The position numbers were made by a program, and so were the translations under genes. From positions 248,001-312,000 of the forward strand of contig JACJYO010000006.1 of NCBI GenBank assembly GCA_020636075.1: a DNA stretch of 64,000 bases, in the 5' to 3' direction. Below, one piece after another: positions 25,001 through 33,381 of the stretch; positions within the stretch are counted from its first letter, which is position 1; every line of letters starts with the position of its first letter. The DNA comes from Lewinellaceae bacterium (GTDB lineage: Bacteria > Bacteroidota > Bacteroidia > Chitinophagales > Saprospiraceae). The notes beneath the pieces are model-generated. The model saw only the letters and a program-made list of their open reading frames with translations, did no database searches and was not told where the DNA came from.

Positions 25001-27030
25001 AATTGCAACAACACGATCTGTGTGAGGCGCCGTCCGAATTGTGTATTTCCGGCTCCGACGCCTGCTCGGGTTCCAATGTAAACATCCGCTACTTGCTGTT
25101 CCTCGACCTGGACAACAACGGCACCATGGAAACGGTGATCAACAGTCAGAACCTGCCTGCTGCCAATACGGTGTTTTACAACAACGTAAACAGCCCGAAC
25201 TACAGCGGCGGCACCGCCAGATCATTCGATGAGCGCCCGGTGCCGCTGGATCAGAAATACCGCTTTGCCATCCAGACCAATGTTACCGGTAATCAAAAAA
25301 CAGCCTGCGTGCGCTGGAATACGACACAAAGCCCGGACAACTACGTCTTGCCGCAATTGCCATACGGCAAACACAAGATCAAATGGCTGGTACAGGATGG
25401 CTGTGGCAATGAACAAACCTGCGAATACTTCTTCGAAGTGAAAGATTGCAAGGCCCCGACAGTGGTTTGCCTCAATGGCCTGTCCACGTCGATCATGCAG
25501 TCGGGTATGGTTACCCTGGACCTGCAATATTTCCTCCAGGACGCCTATGACAACTGCACACCCGATCCGATGCTGGTGTATGGTATTCGCAAAAGCGGCA
25601 CAGGAACAGGGTTCCCACTTAACCCGGACGGCACGCCGCAAACAACCATCACCTTTGATTGTACCCAACTCAGTTTCCAACTGGTAGAGGTTTGGGCGAT
25701 GGATATGCATGGCAATGCCGGTTTCTGTGAAACGTATGTCCATGTACAAGACAATATCGGGGTATGTTCCAGCACCAATGCAACTGTCGCGGGTTGGCTG
25801 GAGACAGACAGCGGCAACGGACTGGAAGAAGCGCATGTGGAAGTTATTTGCACGGCGCCAACTGGCCAGCCACCGGTTGATCTGTTCGACATGACCGATG
25901 AAGACGGACACTATCAGTTTAACAATGCCATTCCGATCCAGTGCAACTATACGGTAACGCCGATCAAAGACAACGACCCGCTCAACGGTGTGAGCACCTT
26001 CGACCTGGTGTTGATCAACAAGCATATTCTGGGTATTCAAAAACTGGATTCGCCCCTCAAAATGATCGCGGCCGATGCCAACAACAGCCGGAGTATCTCC
26101 ACCTTCGACCTGGTTGAAATCCGGAAACTGATCCTGGGTATTTACACGGAGTTGCCGAATAATACCAGTTGGCGCTTTGTCGACAAGTCGTATGTGTTCC
26201 CCGACCCGGCCGATCCGTTCAAGGAAGCTTTCCCGGAAACAAAATCGGTGTGGAACATCCTGGGGCATCAAATGGACGACGACTTTGTGGCCATCAAAAT
26301 CGGCGACGTGAACAACAACGCCGTGCCCAACAGCCTGATGGCCGTTGAAGACCGCAGCGCCGGAACCCTGCTTTTTGATGTGGACGACCGCTATGTGAAA
26401 CCGGGTGAGTATTTCACCGTCGACTTTACAGCGGCAGAGCAAACGACAGCCTACCAGTTTACACTGAACTATCCGGATCTGGAAGTGGAAGCCATTTACG
26501 GTGGGCCTGGTATAGCCGACGAAAACTTCGCAGTGTTTACGGATGAACACGCACTGACTACCTCCGTGGGCCTGTCGGAACAGGCAGCCCCGGCTACCTT
26601 CCAGGTGCGCTTCCGGGCGAAAAAAGCCGGTCAGCTGAGCAAAATGCTTTCAGTTTCCAGTCTTATCACCAAAGCGGAAGCTTATCAGAGCCAGGATGAC
26701 CAGGCCGCAACAACCCTCGATGTTGCCCTGCGCTTCAACAATGGTGGTTTGCAAACGATCAGCGGCGTTGGTTTCGAACTGTATCAGAACAGCCCCAACC
26801 CCTGGGTGAACAAAACACAGATCGGGTTCCATTTGCCGCAGGATGGCGACGCGACACTGACAGTATATGACGATTTGGGCCGTGCGCTCTTCACCGAGTC
26901 GGCCAATTATACCAAAGGCTACAACACCATTTTCATCGAACACGCTTTAATTGATGCTCCGGGAGTACTCTACTATACGCTGGAAACAGCATTTGGTAAG
27001 GCTACCCGAAAAATGGTTCAGTCGCAATAA
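22039..27030 (+). CDS. Giant T9SS-exported multidomain adhesin, 1,663 residues
   Basis: A signal peptide (hydrophobic LALPLCLLVFVQAF, cut near residue 32) is followed by Ig/PKD-like modules (about 53-133, 136-222). From residue 230 (CNDLVEISLDDDC) a cysteine-rich series of HYR-like modules runs to about 1240. Then comes a carboxypeptidase/Cna-B-like strand module (ATVAGWLETDSGNGLEEAHVEV). Two dockerin-like loops follow (about 1311-1390: NGVSTFDLVLINKHILG and DANNSRSISTFDLVEIRKLILG), then a cohesin-like module (about 1455-1570) and a T9SS sorting domain (about 1580-1663, LYQNSPNPWVNKTQIGF). The product should sit on the surface, with Ca2+ bound by the dockerin-like loops. Residues 230-1663 align along their length with the last 1,437 residues of the giant at 37483. 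Terminators follow. Confidence 0.88.
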   Translation: MRTLKSFSLKGMRRFGWLALPLCLLVFVQAFSGPIPDVFKSTTTETAAATPLAVSVNAGSNSPLCAGTTLFLSALITSGTAPYTFSWDGPDGFTSTSQNPSRPGITQAQAGSYSVTVTDGTGMTGSASVTVVVHEPATANAGSDKILCKNATYQLNGAIGGSAASSTWTASVGGGNFTPNPFVLNPTYHPPLNFVGNITLTLTTNNPAGPCNAASDQLLLTYGDPDAMVCNDLVEISLDDDCSVTVTPDMALEGDVLDSLFTVSIFTLQGVNIGNTITSQYIGIPLKIRVTNICSGNFCMTDAIAYDVLPPVFLTCADITVACVVNDYSPQYLQDSLGIAEAYPTVTDNCSPVTLSKNDTWVDVPCGGTFNGNNNLSGYVKRVWTATDASANKSTCTQYIYFERVSIYNLQLPGDVTVACNMSMTDPNVTGAPYYVFNGKIFYLSGTNSFCEINATPTDQLAPFCDGTYSIIRTWTIFNLCGTSSTNPPNPLTHIQVINVVDNKGPDFTCPANLTVSTDPLACCATVDLPDVVMEDACGRVQDASALILVIDPFTGDTADQLIIDAILTTFPGNPPNNSDTLAVFGLTPCLPIGEHIVYYFSEDACGASSSCSFKIKVEDQVPPVAACDEITQVSLGIDGMVFVNASTFDDGSYDNCGPVNFKVRRLEFSACQADTLFYDQVKFCCEDVGDTVMVILRVYDVPMPLGPVALDFEEAHSNDCQVQVYIDDKLKPVCISPGNVTVSCENFDPSLWAYGTPTAADNCCIDTLTVSDNYSAFDTICSKGTIVRTFRVFDCHGLSNQCTQRIIVEYEQDYYIHFPDDVIVTTCNGSGTYGEPIFYGEDCELLGASYEDQVFTVVPDACFKIERTWTIINWCTYDPNQGCTFVPNPNPNATANHPSNLIGPIVSAFGTPAPWAPTVTKISPTEAAVNFSQYWTANANCYKYKQIIKIVDSDKPTIDCPASPVEICDLTDNNAQLWNETYWYDSKLQQHDLCEAPSELCISGSDACSGSNVNIRYLLFLDLDNNGTMETVINSQNLPAANTVFYNNVNSPNYSGGTARSFDERPVPLDQKYRFAIQTNVTGNQKTACVRWNTTQSPDNYVLPQLPYGKHKIKWLVQDGCGNEQTCEYFFEVKDCKAPTVVCLNGLSTSIMQSGMVTLDLQYFLQDAYDNCTPDPMLVYGIRKSGTGTGFPLNPDGTPQTTITFDCTQLSFQLVEVWAMDMHGNAGFCETYVHVQDNIGVCSSTNATVAGWLETDSGNGLEEAHVEVICTAPTGQPPVDLFDMTDEDGHYQFNNAIPIQCNYTVTPIKDNDPLNGVSTFDLVLINKHILGIQKLDSPLKMIAADANNSRSISTFDLVEIRKLILGIYTELPNNTSWRFVDKSYVFPDPADPFKEAFPETKSVWNILGHQMDDDFVAIKIGDVNNNAVPNSLMAVEDRSAGTLLFDVDDRYVKPGEYFTVDFTAAEQTTAYQFTLNYPDLEVEAIYGGPGIADENFAVFTDEHALTTSVGLSEQAAPATFQVRFRAKKAGQLSKMLSVSSLITKAEAYQSQDDQAATTLDVALRFNNGGLQTISGVGFELYQNSPNPWVNKTQIGFHLPQDGDATLTVYDDLGRALFTESANYTKGYNTIFIEHALIDAPGVLYYTLETAFGKATRKMVQSQ

Positions 27031-27045
27031 TAATCTCTTGAACGT

Positions 27046-27079
27046 GGGATGGAGCGGTCTGTATGGACCGCCCCGTCCC
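27046..27079 (+). terminator. Hairpin downstream of adhesin 1
   Basis: GGGATGGAGCGGTCT (27046-27060) pairs with 27065-27079 over 15 positions with one mismatch and two G-U pairs, 16 bases after the stop codon. It lacks a long T-run, so it may be a first stop or a message-end stabiliser. Confidence 0.55.
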
Positions 27080-27161
27080 TTTCAGGGGAACAATCAGAGA
27101 GTTACGCAATAAAATATAGATCGCCTGAAAGATTTTTTTAGTAAAATCAGTCTTTGAGGTG

Positions 27162-27191
27162 GCCCCTCCCAAACGTGGGAGGGGCTTTTTT
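27162..27191 (+). terminator. Intrinsic terminator downstream of adhesin 1
   Basis: GCCCCTCCC (27162-27170) pairs perfectly with 27177-27185 across a six-base loop and is followed directly by TTTTTT. It is a standard Rho-independent terminator and closes the adhesin transcript. Confidence 0.85.
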
Positions 27192-27599
27192 GTGCTTTGT
27201 CGTCATGAATATTGATTATCCTGAAGGATTTAGTTTTCTTTGCAAGGCGAAAATGGTTGGGGTTAATTTTGACCATCTGTTTTGCATTTTTTACTTTTTT
27301 TAATCCACTGTACTCAAGAAGACTACCGCTTGTATCCTGCCTTCAAGACTGTTGCGCAATTTTTTTAATCCGTTTGCGGCTGCCCTTATCACCCGTATTT
27401 ACCTTCCGGGCGCCGGCCTTTCCTCTGTATAAAAATGTTGTTTACTAAAAAAATCTGAGGTCCTGATTCCGATCGGGAATGGCAGGGCAATGCTTTTTGC
27501 CCTGCTGAAAACCTGTTGTTTTTACCTACGCTGTTTGTTCCTGGCAAGCAGTACAGATTGATTTTAATCCGAATCTCAAAAAGTTTAACACGCCTTTTT
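27192..27599. other. Spacer before helical paralog 3
   Basis: This is a pyrimidine-rich, AT-leaning stretch. A frame from about 27205 is too short and featureless to call. No clear TAnnTTTG promoter stands at a usual distance from the ATG at 27600. Confidence 0.4.
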
Positions 27600-29108
27600 A
27601 TGCAGGATATTAAAGAATTGGTTTTGCTGCTTCGGCAACACAACATTCACCCACTCAAGCACCTGGTCGGATCGGCAGATTCCAAATTACTGGCTTTGTA
27701 CGAGGGCATCGCCTCCGGAAAATTCAACTCCGATGCGGAGGCCGCCGCCGCAATTTATCCGGGGAAAAATAGTAGTTCCGGCTATCGAAAGCTCAAATCC
27801 GACCTCAGAGAGCGCCTGCTGGGTACGGTTTTCGACATCAACACCAACCTGGGCCATTACTCTGATTATCAAAAAGCGTACTACGACTGCCACAAACTTT
27901 GGGTGATGGTGCGTTTCCTCACCGGCCAAAACGCCAATACGGTGGCGCTCAGCCTGGCCACCAAATTGTTGCGGCAGTCGGAAAAATTCGACTTTACCCT
28001 GCTTTGCATGGACATCGCGTCCTATTTGCGCATACAGTACGGATTGCGCGAAAGCAATGACAAGCGTTTCAAAGAAGCCAACCAACTATTTGAATATTAC
28101 CGGAATGTATACAACGCCGAAAACCTGGCAGAAGAGCTGTACACCGACTTGGTGGTACGTACGGTAAACAACCGCTCGGCACAAGCAGAGGTTGCCGTTA
28201 TGGCAGAGGAAGCTTTTGCGCGCATCGATCCCGCATTGCAGGAATTTCATACCTATAAATTACACATGTATGGCCATATGATCGGCCTGATGCGGTACAC
28301 CACCGTAAACGATCATCGGCACGCGCTGGAGTATTGCAACAAGGCTATTACTTTTTTTAAAAACAGGCCTTACGAAGCACGTGTTCCGCTCCAGATATTT
28401 TATTACCAACACTTGATTTGTAATATCCATCTGCGCCAGTTTGAGGACGGAAAAGAATCGGCCCGGCAATGTATCAAACTTATGGAACCCGGTACGTTCA
28501 ACTGGTTTAAGTATAAAGAACTGTACCTGCACCTCCTCTTGCATACATACCAGTTCAACGAAGTGCCCGAAATTTTGGCCAACGCCCTGGAAAATCCGCG
28601 CTTTGAGTTTTTGCCCGACAATGCCAAAGAAATATGGCGCATCTATGAATCCTACGTGTATTATCTGGGAACAACCGGGCGTATGAAGCCGGCCAAACAA
28701 ACGTTCAAACTGGCAAAATTTATCAATGAAACACCGATTTTTTCTAAGGATAAAAGCGGGATGAACATCGCCATTATCATCATCAAACTGCTTATCCTGA
28801 TACAAAACCGCCGTTTCAGCAATCTGCTCGATGAAGTGGAAGCCACAGAGCAATACTGCTACCGCCACCTGCGCGGTATCAACACTAAGCGCAGTTACTA
28901 TTTTATAAAAATGCTCCTGCAAATCCCGCTTGGCCAGTTTGACCCCGGTGTGATCGAACCCAAGGCTGCCCGGTACCTGGCCAAATTGAAATCGATTCCG
29001 TTACAAGTGGCCAATCAAACCACTGAAATTGAGATCATTCCATACGAAGACCTCTGGCAGTTTGCCCTGAAATCGCTCGAAAAGGAGCGGCCTATGGAGA
29101 ATTCCTGA
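27600..29108 (+). CDS. TPR-like all-helical protein, paralog 3 of 4
   Basis: This is a 502-residue cytoplasmic protein of the family at 16362, 18439 and 33382. I start at ATG 27600 (MQDIKELVLLLRQHNIHPL), which matches paralog 4's MQEIKELILLLHQHTRPVL; the frame is open upstream but that part has no relatives. Family marks are LYEGIASGKFNSDAEAAAAIYPG, TFNWFKYKELYLHLLLHT (F300), FINETPIFSKDKSGMNIAI and TEIEIIPYEDLWQF. It follows adhesin 1 after the terminators. It converges on the hybrid kinase gene, overlapping it by 17 bases (29092-29108), so the two messages are complementary at their ends. Confidence 0.78.
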   Translation: MQDIKELVLLLRQHNIHPLKHLVGSADSKLLALYEGIASGKFNSDAEAAAAIYPGKNSSSGYRKLKSDLRERLLGTVFDINTNLGHYSDYQKAYYDCHKLWVMVRFLTGQNANTVALSLATKLLRQSEKFDFTLLCMDIASYLRIQYGLRESNDKRFKEANQLFEYYRNVYNAENLAEELYTDLVVRTVNNRSAQAEVAVMAEEAFARIDPALQEFHTYKLHMYGHMIGLMRYTTVNDHRHALEYCNKAITFFKNRPYEARVPLQIFYYQHLICNIHLRQFEDGKESARQCIKLMEPGTFNWFKYKELYLHLLLHTYQFNEVPEILANALENPRFEFLPDNAKEIWRIYESYVYYLGTTGRMKPAKQTFKLAKFINETPIFSKDKSGMNIAIIIIKLLILIQNRRFSNLLDEVEATEQYCYRHLRGINTKRSYYFIKMLLQIPLGQFDPGVIEPKAARYLAKLKSIPLQVANQTTEIEIIPYEDLWQFALKSLEKERPMENS

Positions 29109-32100
29109 CGCTGGAAGGCGGGCGGTCAAATACTTTGGAAAACATGCGTGTGAAATGGGCGGGATCTTTAAAACCAACCAGGTAGCAGATTTCCTTGATG
29201 TTCTTTTCCGGAAACTGTTCCAACAAAGCATACGCCTTTTGAAGCCTGAACCTGCGCAGCAGTGCCATGGCTGATTGATCGCTCAATGCTGCCAGTTTGC
29301 GCTGCAATTGCGATCGGCTGATTTTGAAATCCCTGCATAACAGGTTCAGATCGTACTTTTCATTGGCGTAGTTTTTTTCAAAAAGGCGGTACAAATTCAA
29401 CATGAATTCGTCGGACTCCGACTGATCGGGTTGCGGCAGATCTGCAAGTTGCCCCAAAGGGTCGCTACTTTCGGCAAGCCGCTCATACCGGAGGCGCCAC
29501 TGCCCTTGCAGGGCGTGCAAATTCTGGAGAACCAGTCGCAACTCCCCTTCATCAAACGGTTTGCCAATGTAGGCGTTGGCCCCGTGGCTGTGCCCGGCCA
29601 GCCTGTCGGCGATTTCGGACTTTGCGCTTAGCACCACCACGGGGATATGGCTGGTCAACGTGTTGGATTTCAAACGTGCCGTTAGTTCCAACCCATCCAT
29701 TTCGGGCATCATGACATCGGTGAGCACCAGGTCGGGGATACTTGCCAGCGCGCGTTCGAACCCGGCACGACCATCGGTGGCAAAATCCAGTTGAAAATGA
29801 TCGGCCAGGCACAGGTTGAGGTGCTCGCTGATAAACACGTTGTCTTCAACAACCAACAACACCGGCTGGTCCGACCGCCCTTTTGATTGGCCAATGGGGC
29901 TTTTCCCGATTGGTTTTGGAACATCTTTGGCGGCTGGCATATAATCGGCAGGTGGTGCACTGCGCCGGATCGGCAGGCTTACCAGGAAAACGGTGCCCCT
30001 CTTGTCCGGTGGGCTCTCTACCGAAATCGATCCGCCGAACAGGTCTATCAGGTCTTTCACATAAGCCAGCCCCAGACCCTCGTGGTGCGCATCCCGCCGG
30101 TTGGCCTGCCCCTGATAGTACCGGTTAAAAATATGGGGCAATTCTTCCGACGCTATGCCCGGGCCGTTGTCTGTGACCCGGATGTGTACCTGGTTTGTCA
30201 CACCTTGCTCGACAGACACCCGAACCGTACCGCCTTCCGGGGTATGCCGAATGGCATTGGTAAGCAGGTTGTTCAGTACGTGTTTCAGGCGGCCATGGTC
30301 GAAGTCCAGTTCCAGTTCGGGCGCCGTTGTTTCAAATTGAAGCCGGATGTTTTTGAACATGGCAAGCGGGCGCATGGCTTCAACCCGTGCTTGCAGGTAA
30401 GTCGTGATGTTTCCCTGCTGCCAGTTGAGTTGGATCGTTCCTTCGTCCAGTTTGCCAATATCCAGTACCTGGTTGACCAGCTCGAGCATGTTGCGGCCCT
30501 GCATTTGGATTTTTTCGGCGTACCCTGCTTGTTGGGGGGGTAAGTTATCGCGGCTGAGGCGGTCAGCCATTCCGAGAATAAGCGTCAGCGGGGTTTTAAA
30601 CTCGTGGGCGATATAGCTGAAAAATCGCTTTTTAAAATCGTCCAGTTGTTTGAACCGTTGCAATTCTTTTTCCTGAAGCGTCTTTTCATGCCTGGCATGC
30701 ATACGGCGCCGGTCGAAATGGAGGTAAAGCCGGATAAGGGCAAAGCCCAGCAGCATGTACGCCAGGATAGCCGGTACGCTGCGGTACCAGGGCGGTTGTA
30801 CGCGCAGCCTGATACGGGTCGTTTGCACATCGTTCCAACCGAGGCCGGGTACGGTGCATTGCAGCTCCAGCGTGTATCCTCCGGGGGGTATGGCGGCGAG
30901 GTTGATGCTGCGCTGGCGACCGGTTTCGACCCATTTGTCGGTAAGGCCGGCCATCCGGTAGCGGTATTTAACGGAGGCCGGATTGGAGTTGCGCAGTGCG
31001 GAAAACTCGATGCTGAGGTTGTTTTGGTCGTAGGGGAGGCTAAGGGAAAAAATGTTTTCGGCATTGAGGCTCATCCTGGGGTCGGCAGATGAAGGGTCGA
31101 CCGGCAGGCCGTTTATACTAAATTTTGAAATGGTAACAATGCCCGGTATGACCAGTTGTCTCAGCGATTCCGGTTTCAGGATAAACAAACCCTGGATACT
31201 CCCGAATGCCAGTTCCCCGGTTGGCAGGGTCCGGTATGCGCAGGTGTTGAATTCGGTGAACAAGGCCATGCCGGGTTCGGCCAGATTCACAAATTGCCCG
31301 GTTTTCGGGTTGAACAACGACAGCCCGCGGTTGGTGCTCAGCCATAGCCGGCCGGAGCTGTCGGGCAGTATGCCGTACACCACATTGTCGGGCAGGCCAT
31401 CCGAAACCGTAAAAAATTGAGTCGGGCCGCCCTGCATATCGAAGCGGTTCAGCCCACCGCCGCGCGTGCCCAACCAGAGGATATTCGGATTTGCCGGATC
31501 GGGGTAAATACTCAGGATGTACTCGTTGTTAAACCGGGGGCTTGTTTTTTCATTGAAAAATGACTTAAAAACAGGGTTCCCGTCGGTTTGACTAACCTGG
31601 ATGAATCCCCGGTTGGTAGCAAGCCAAAGCTGGTTGCCGCCGGATTCTACCAGGCAATTGCTGCGCATCCCAACGGACCAGCCGCTGGGGAAACAGGTCG
31701 CAATATTCCAACGTTCAAACTGTGCAGTTCCCGGGTCGATCCGAAGAAGTTCACCATCATTTCCGGCAACCCAAATTTTCCCGTGCCGGTCTTCAACGAG
31801 CTGAACAGGCAGGTCGTTTCGCGCGGTCAATTCGATTGGCAGGCGTTCCCAGGTGCTGCCTCCATGGTTTTTTCGGAATATAAACAAGCGCGTATCCTGT
31901 TCAAAACCCGCCATCCAGATGCTTGAATCGCTGGCGACCAACATGCCAAAAGCCCTTAACAGTGGCAAGGTGGTGTGCCAGGGGGCAAACTCCAGTTTCC
32001 CGCTTTTCAGGTCTAGTGTGTATTGCGAAGTGTATAACCCGGGCCAGATTTTGCCATTCGGCAAGGGCACGAAATTATAAATGCTTTTTTCCGGCAGGAT

Positions 32101-33165
32101 TTGCCGGTATTTCACCAAAGGCAGGCTGATCTTTCGAACACCGTAACCGGTCGTGCCGACCCAAAGGTTACCGGCATGATCCACCATGGCAGCATAGGAA
32201 CAGGGCTTGTCCAGGGCAACCAGCCTTTTCTGGGTTTCATAAAATCCACTGCTGTTGAGGCCTAGTGTATGTTGATCGCTTAGGCTATTCTCCAGGATAT
32301 ACAATTGATTATCGGTCGCCCGGATCAGTACCCGGGTGCTGTCGGGCAGTTGCAAAAAATAGGGCCACGAATTGGCAGGTGTTATTCTGCGCTTGCCGTC
32401 GGCGGTGCGTTGCAGGAATAATGCGCCGCCCTTGGTTCTGGGGTTATAAAACCATCCCAGGTTATTGGTTTCGCGGTAACCCGATGTTTCCAGGTCGATC
32501 CGTTGCACCCGGTACCCGTCCGGGTCAACGCGGCAGAACTGGTTTAGGGCATCAATTGCCAGCAGGCCCGTCCCCTCGAATTGATGTGCCTGGATCAAGG
32601 GGAGCTTTACTTCAGGGGCAAAACTGGGGTGCAGTACCTGGAATCGGCCCGCGTGCACCCGGTCTTCCCGGATTTGCATGCGCAAGTCGCCGGGAGGGCG
32701 CAGTACAACCAGGGTGCAGGCTGGCACGTGCCCGTGCAGGAGCACGATATCGCCATTGGGCATTTCAATAATTTTGGAAACCAATTCCTGGGGCAGGTTT
32801 TCTACAAATTCTGCCAGTTGCACAAAACGTTCCGTGTAAGGGTCGAAAACGGCTATGCCTTTTTCTGTGCCAATCCAAAGCAGGCCCTTGCGGTCTTCCA
32901 CAATACAGTAGATAAAACTGGCCTTGAGCGCCCATTTTTTTGACAGATCGGGATTGTAGCGTTTGATCTGATAGCCATCGTAGCGGTTCAGTCCTTGCAG
33001 GGTGCCAATCCAAATGTAACCGCGGCTGTCTTCAAACAAACTGGAAATATACCCCTGCGAGAGTCCGTCGGCAATGGAGATGGATTGCACCTGTACGTCC
33101 TGGGCATACGGCCTGAACCAAAAGCAGAGCAATACGAATAAAGTACCGAGCGGTTTAAATACCAT
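29092..33165 (-). CDS. Hybrid two-component sensor kinase/AraC regulator
   Basis: This 1,357-residue one-protein signalling system has, in order: signal peptide (1-21); a periplasmic beta-propeller of Reg_prop/two-component-propeller repeats (about 25-665, units such as DSRGYIWIGTLQGLNRYDG); a Y_Y_Y domain (about 705-790); one membrane span (about 797-816); HisKA with phosphorylated H854 (YIAHEFKTPL); HATPase (NNLLTNAIRHTPEGG, VTDNGPGIA, GLGLAYVKDLI); a receiver domain (D1108, phospho-acceptor D1150, K1202); and a C-terminal AraC-type DNA-binding domain (about 1255-1357). Such proteins usually control polysaccharide-utilisation loci, but no SusC/SusD pair is in the window. Its neighbours are helical paralogs on both sides, so control of the adhesin cassettes is a reasonable inference. 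Confidence 0.93.
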   Translation of the reverse strand: MVFKPLGTLFVLLCFWFRPYAQDVQVQSISIADGLSQGYISSLFEDSRGYIWIGTLQGLNRYDGYQIKRYNPDLSKKWALKASFIYCIVEDRKGLLWIGTEKGIAVFDPYTERFVQLAEFVENLPQELVSKIIEMPNGDIVLLHGHVPACTLVVLRPPGDLRMQIREDRVHAGRFQVLHPSFAPEVKLPLIQAHQFEGTGLLAIDALNQFCRVDPDGYRVQRIDLETSGYRETNNLGWFYNPRTKGGALFLQRTADGKRRITPANSWPYFLQLPDSTRVLIRATDNQLYILENSLSDQHTLGLNSSGFYETQKRLVALDKPCSYAAMVDHAGNLWVGTTGYGVRKISLPLVKYRQILPEKSIYNFVPLPNGKIWPGLYTSQYTLDLKSGKLEFAPWHTTLPLLRAFGMLVASDSSIWMAGFEQDTRLFIFRKNHGGSTWERLPIELTARNDLPVQLVEDRHGKIWVAGNDGELLRIDPGTAQFERWNIATCFPSGWSVGMRSNCLVESGGNQLWLATNRGFIQVSQTDGNPVFKSFFNEKTSPRFNNEYILSIYPDPANPNILWLGTRGGGLNRFDMQGGPTQFFTVSDGLPDNVVYGILPDSSGRLWLSTNRGLSLFNPKTGQFVNLAEPGMALFTEFNTCAYRTLPTGELAFGSIQGLFILKPESLRQLVIPGIVTISKFSINGLPVDPSSADPRMSLNAENIFSLSLPYDQNNLSIEFSALRNSNPASVKYRYRMAGLTDKWVETGRQRSINLAAIPPGGYTLELQCTVPGLGWNDVQTTRIRLRVQPPWYRSVPAILAYMLLGFALIRLYLHFDRRRMHARHEKTLQEKELQRFKQLDDFKKRFFSYIAHEFKTPLTLILGMADRLSRDNLPPQQAGYAEKIQMQGRNMLELVNQVLDIGKLDEGTIQLNWQQGNITTYLQARVEAMRPLAMFKNIRLQFETTAPELELDFDHGRLKHVLNNLLTNAIRHTPEGGTVRVSVEQGVTNQVHIRVTDNGPGIASEELPHIFNRYYQGQANRRDAHHEGLGLAYVKDLIDLFGGSISVESPPDKRGTVFLVSLPIRRSAPPADYMPAAKDVPKPIGKSPIGQSKGRSDQPVLLVVEDNVFISEHLNLCLADHFQLDFATDGRAGFERALASIPDLVLTDVMMPEMDGLELTARLKSNTLTSHIPVVVLSAKSEIADRLAGHSHGANAYIGKPFDEGELRLVLQNLHALQGQWRLRYERLAESSDPLGQLADLPQPDQSESDEFMLNLYRLFEKNYANEKYDLNLLCRDFKISRSQLQRKLAALSDQSAMALLRRFRLQKAYALLEQFPEKNIKEICYLVGFKDPAHFTRMFSKVFDRPPSSVRNSP

Positions 33166-33381
33166 TGGGAATTTTGTAGGGCGTCCGGAAACGTGGGATT
33201 TCAGATCAAATCGTACTCAACACCAAATAGTTGGGTAAAAATAACAAACTTTTGGGCCGAATATCCAAAGACGATCAAGCCTGCATGGGCAACTTTGCTG
33301 TCGTCTGGCTTCACCGGGCGTTTTTTTATTAATCCTACGCAGTAAAGCAAATTGCTGCTAATCTCATGACGAGCTAATTCC

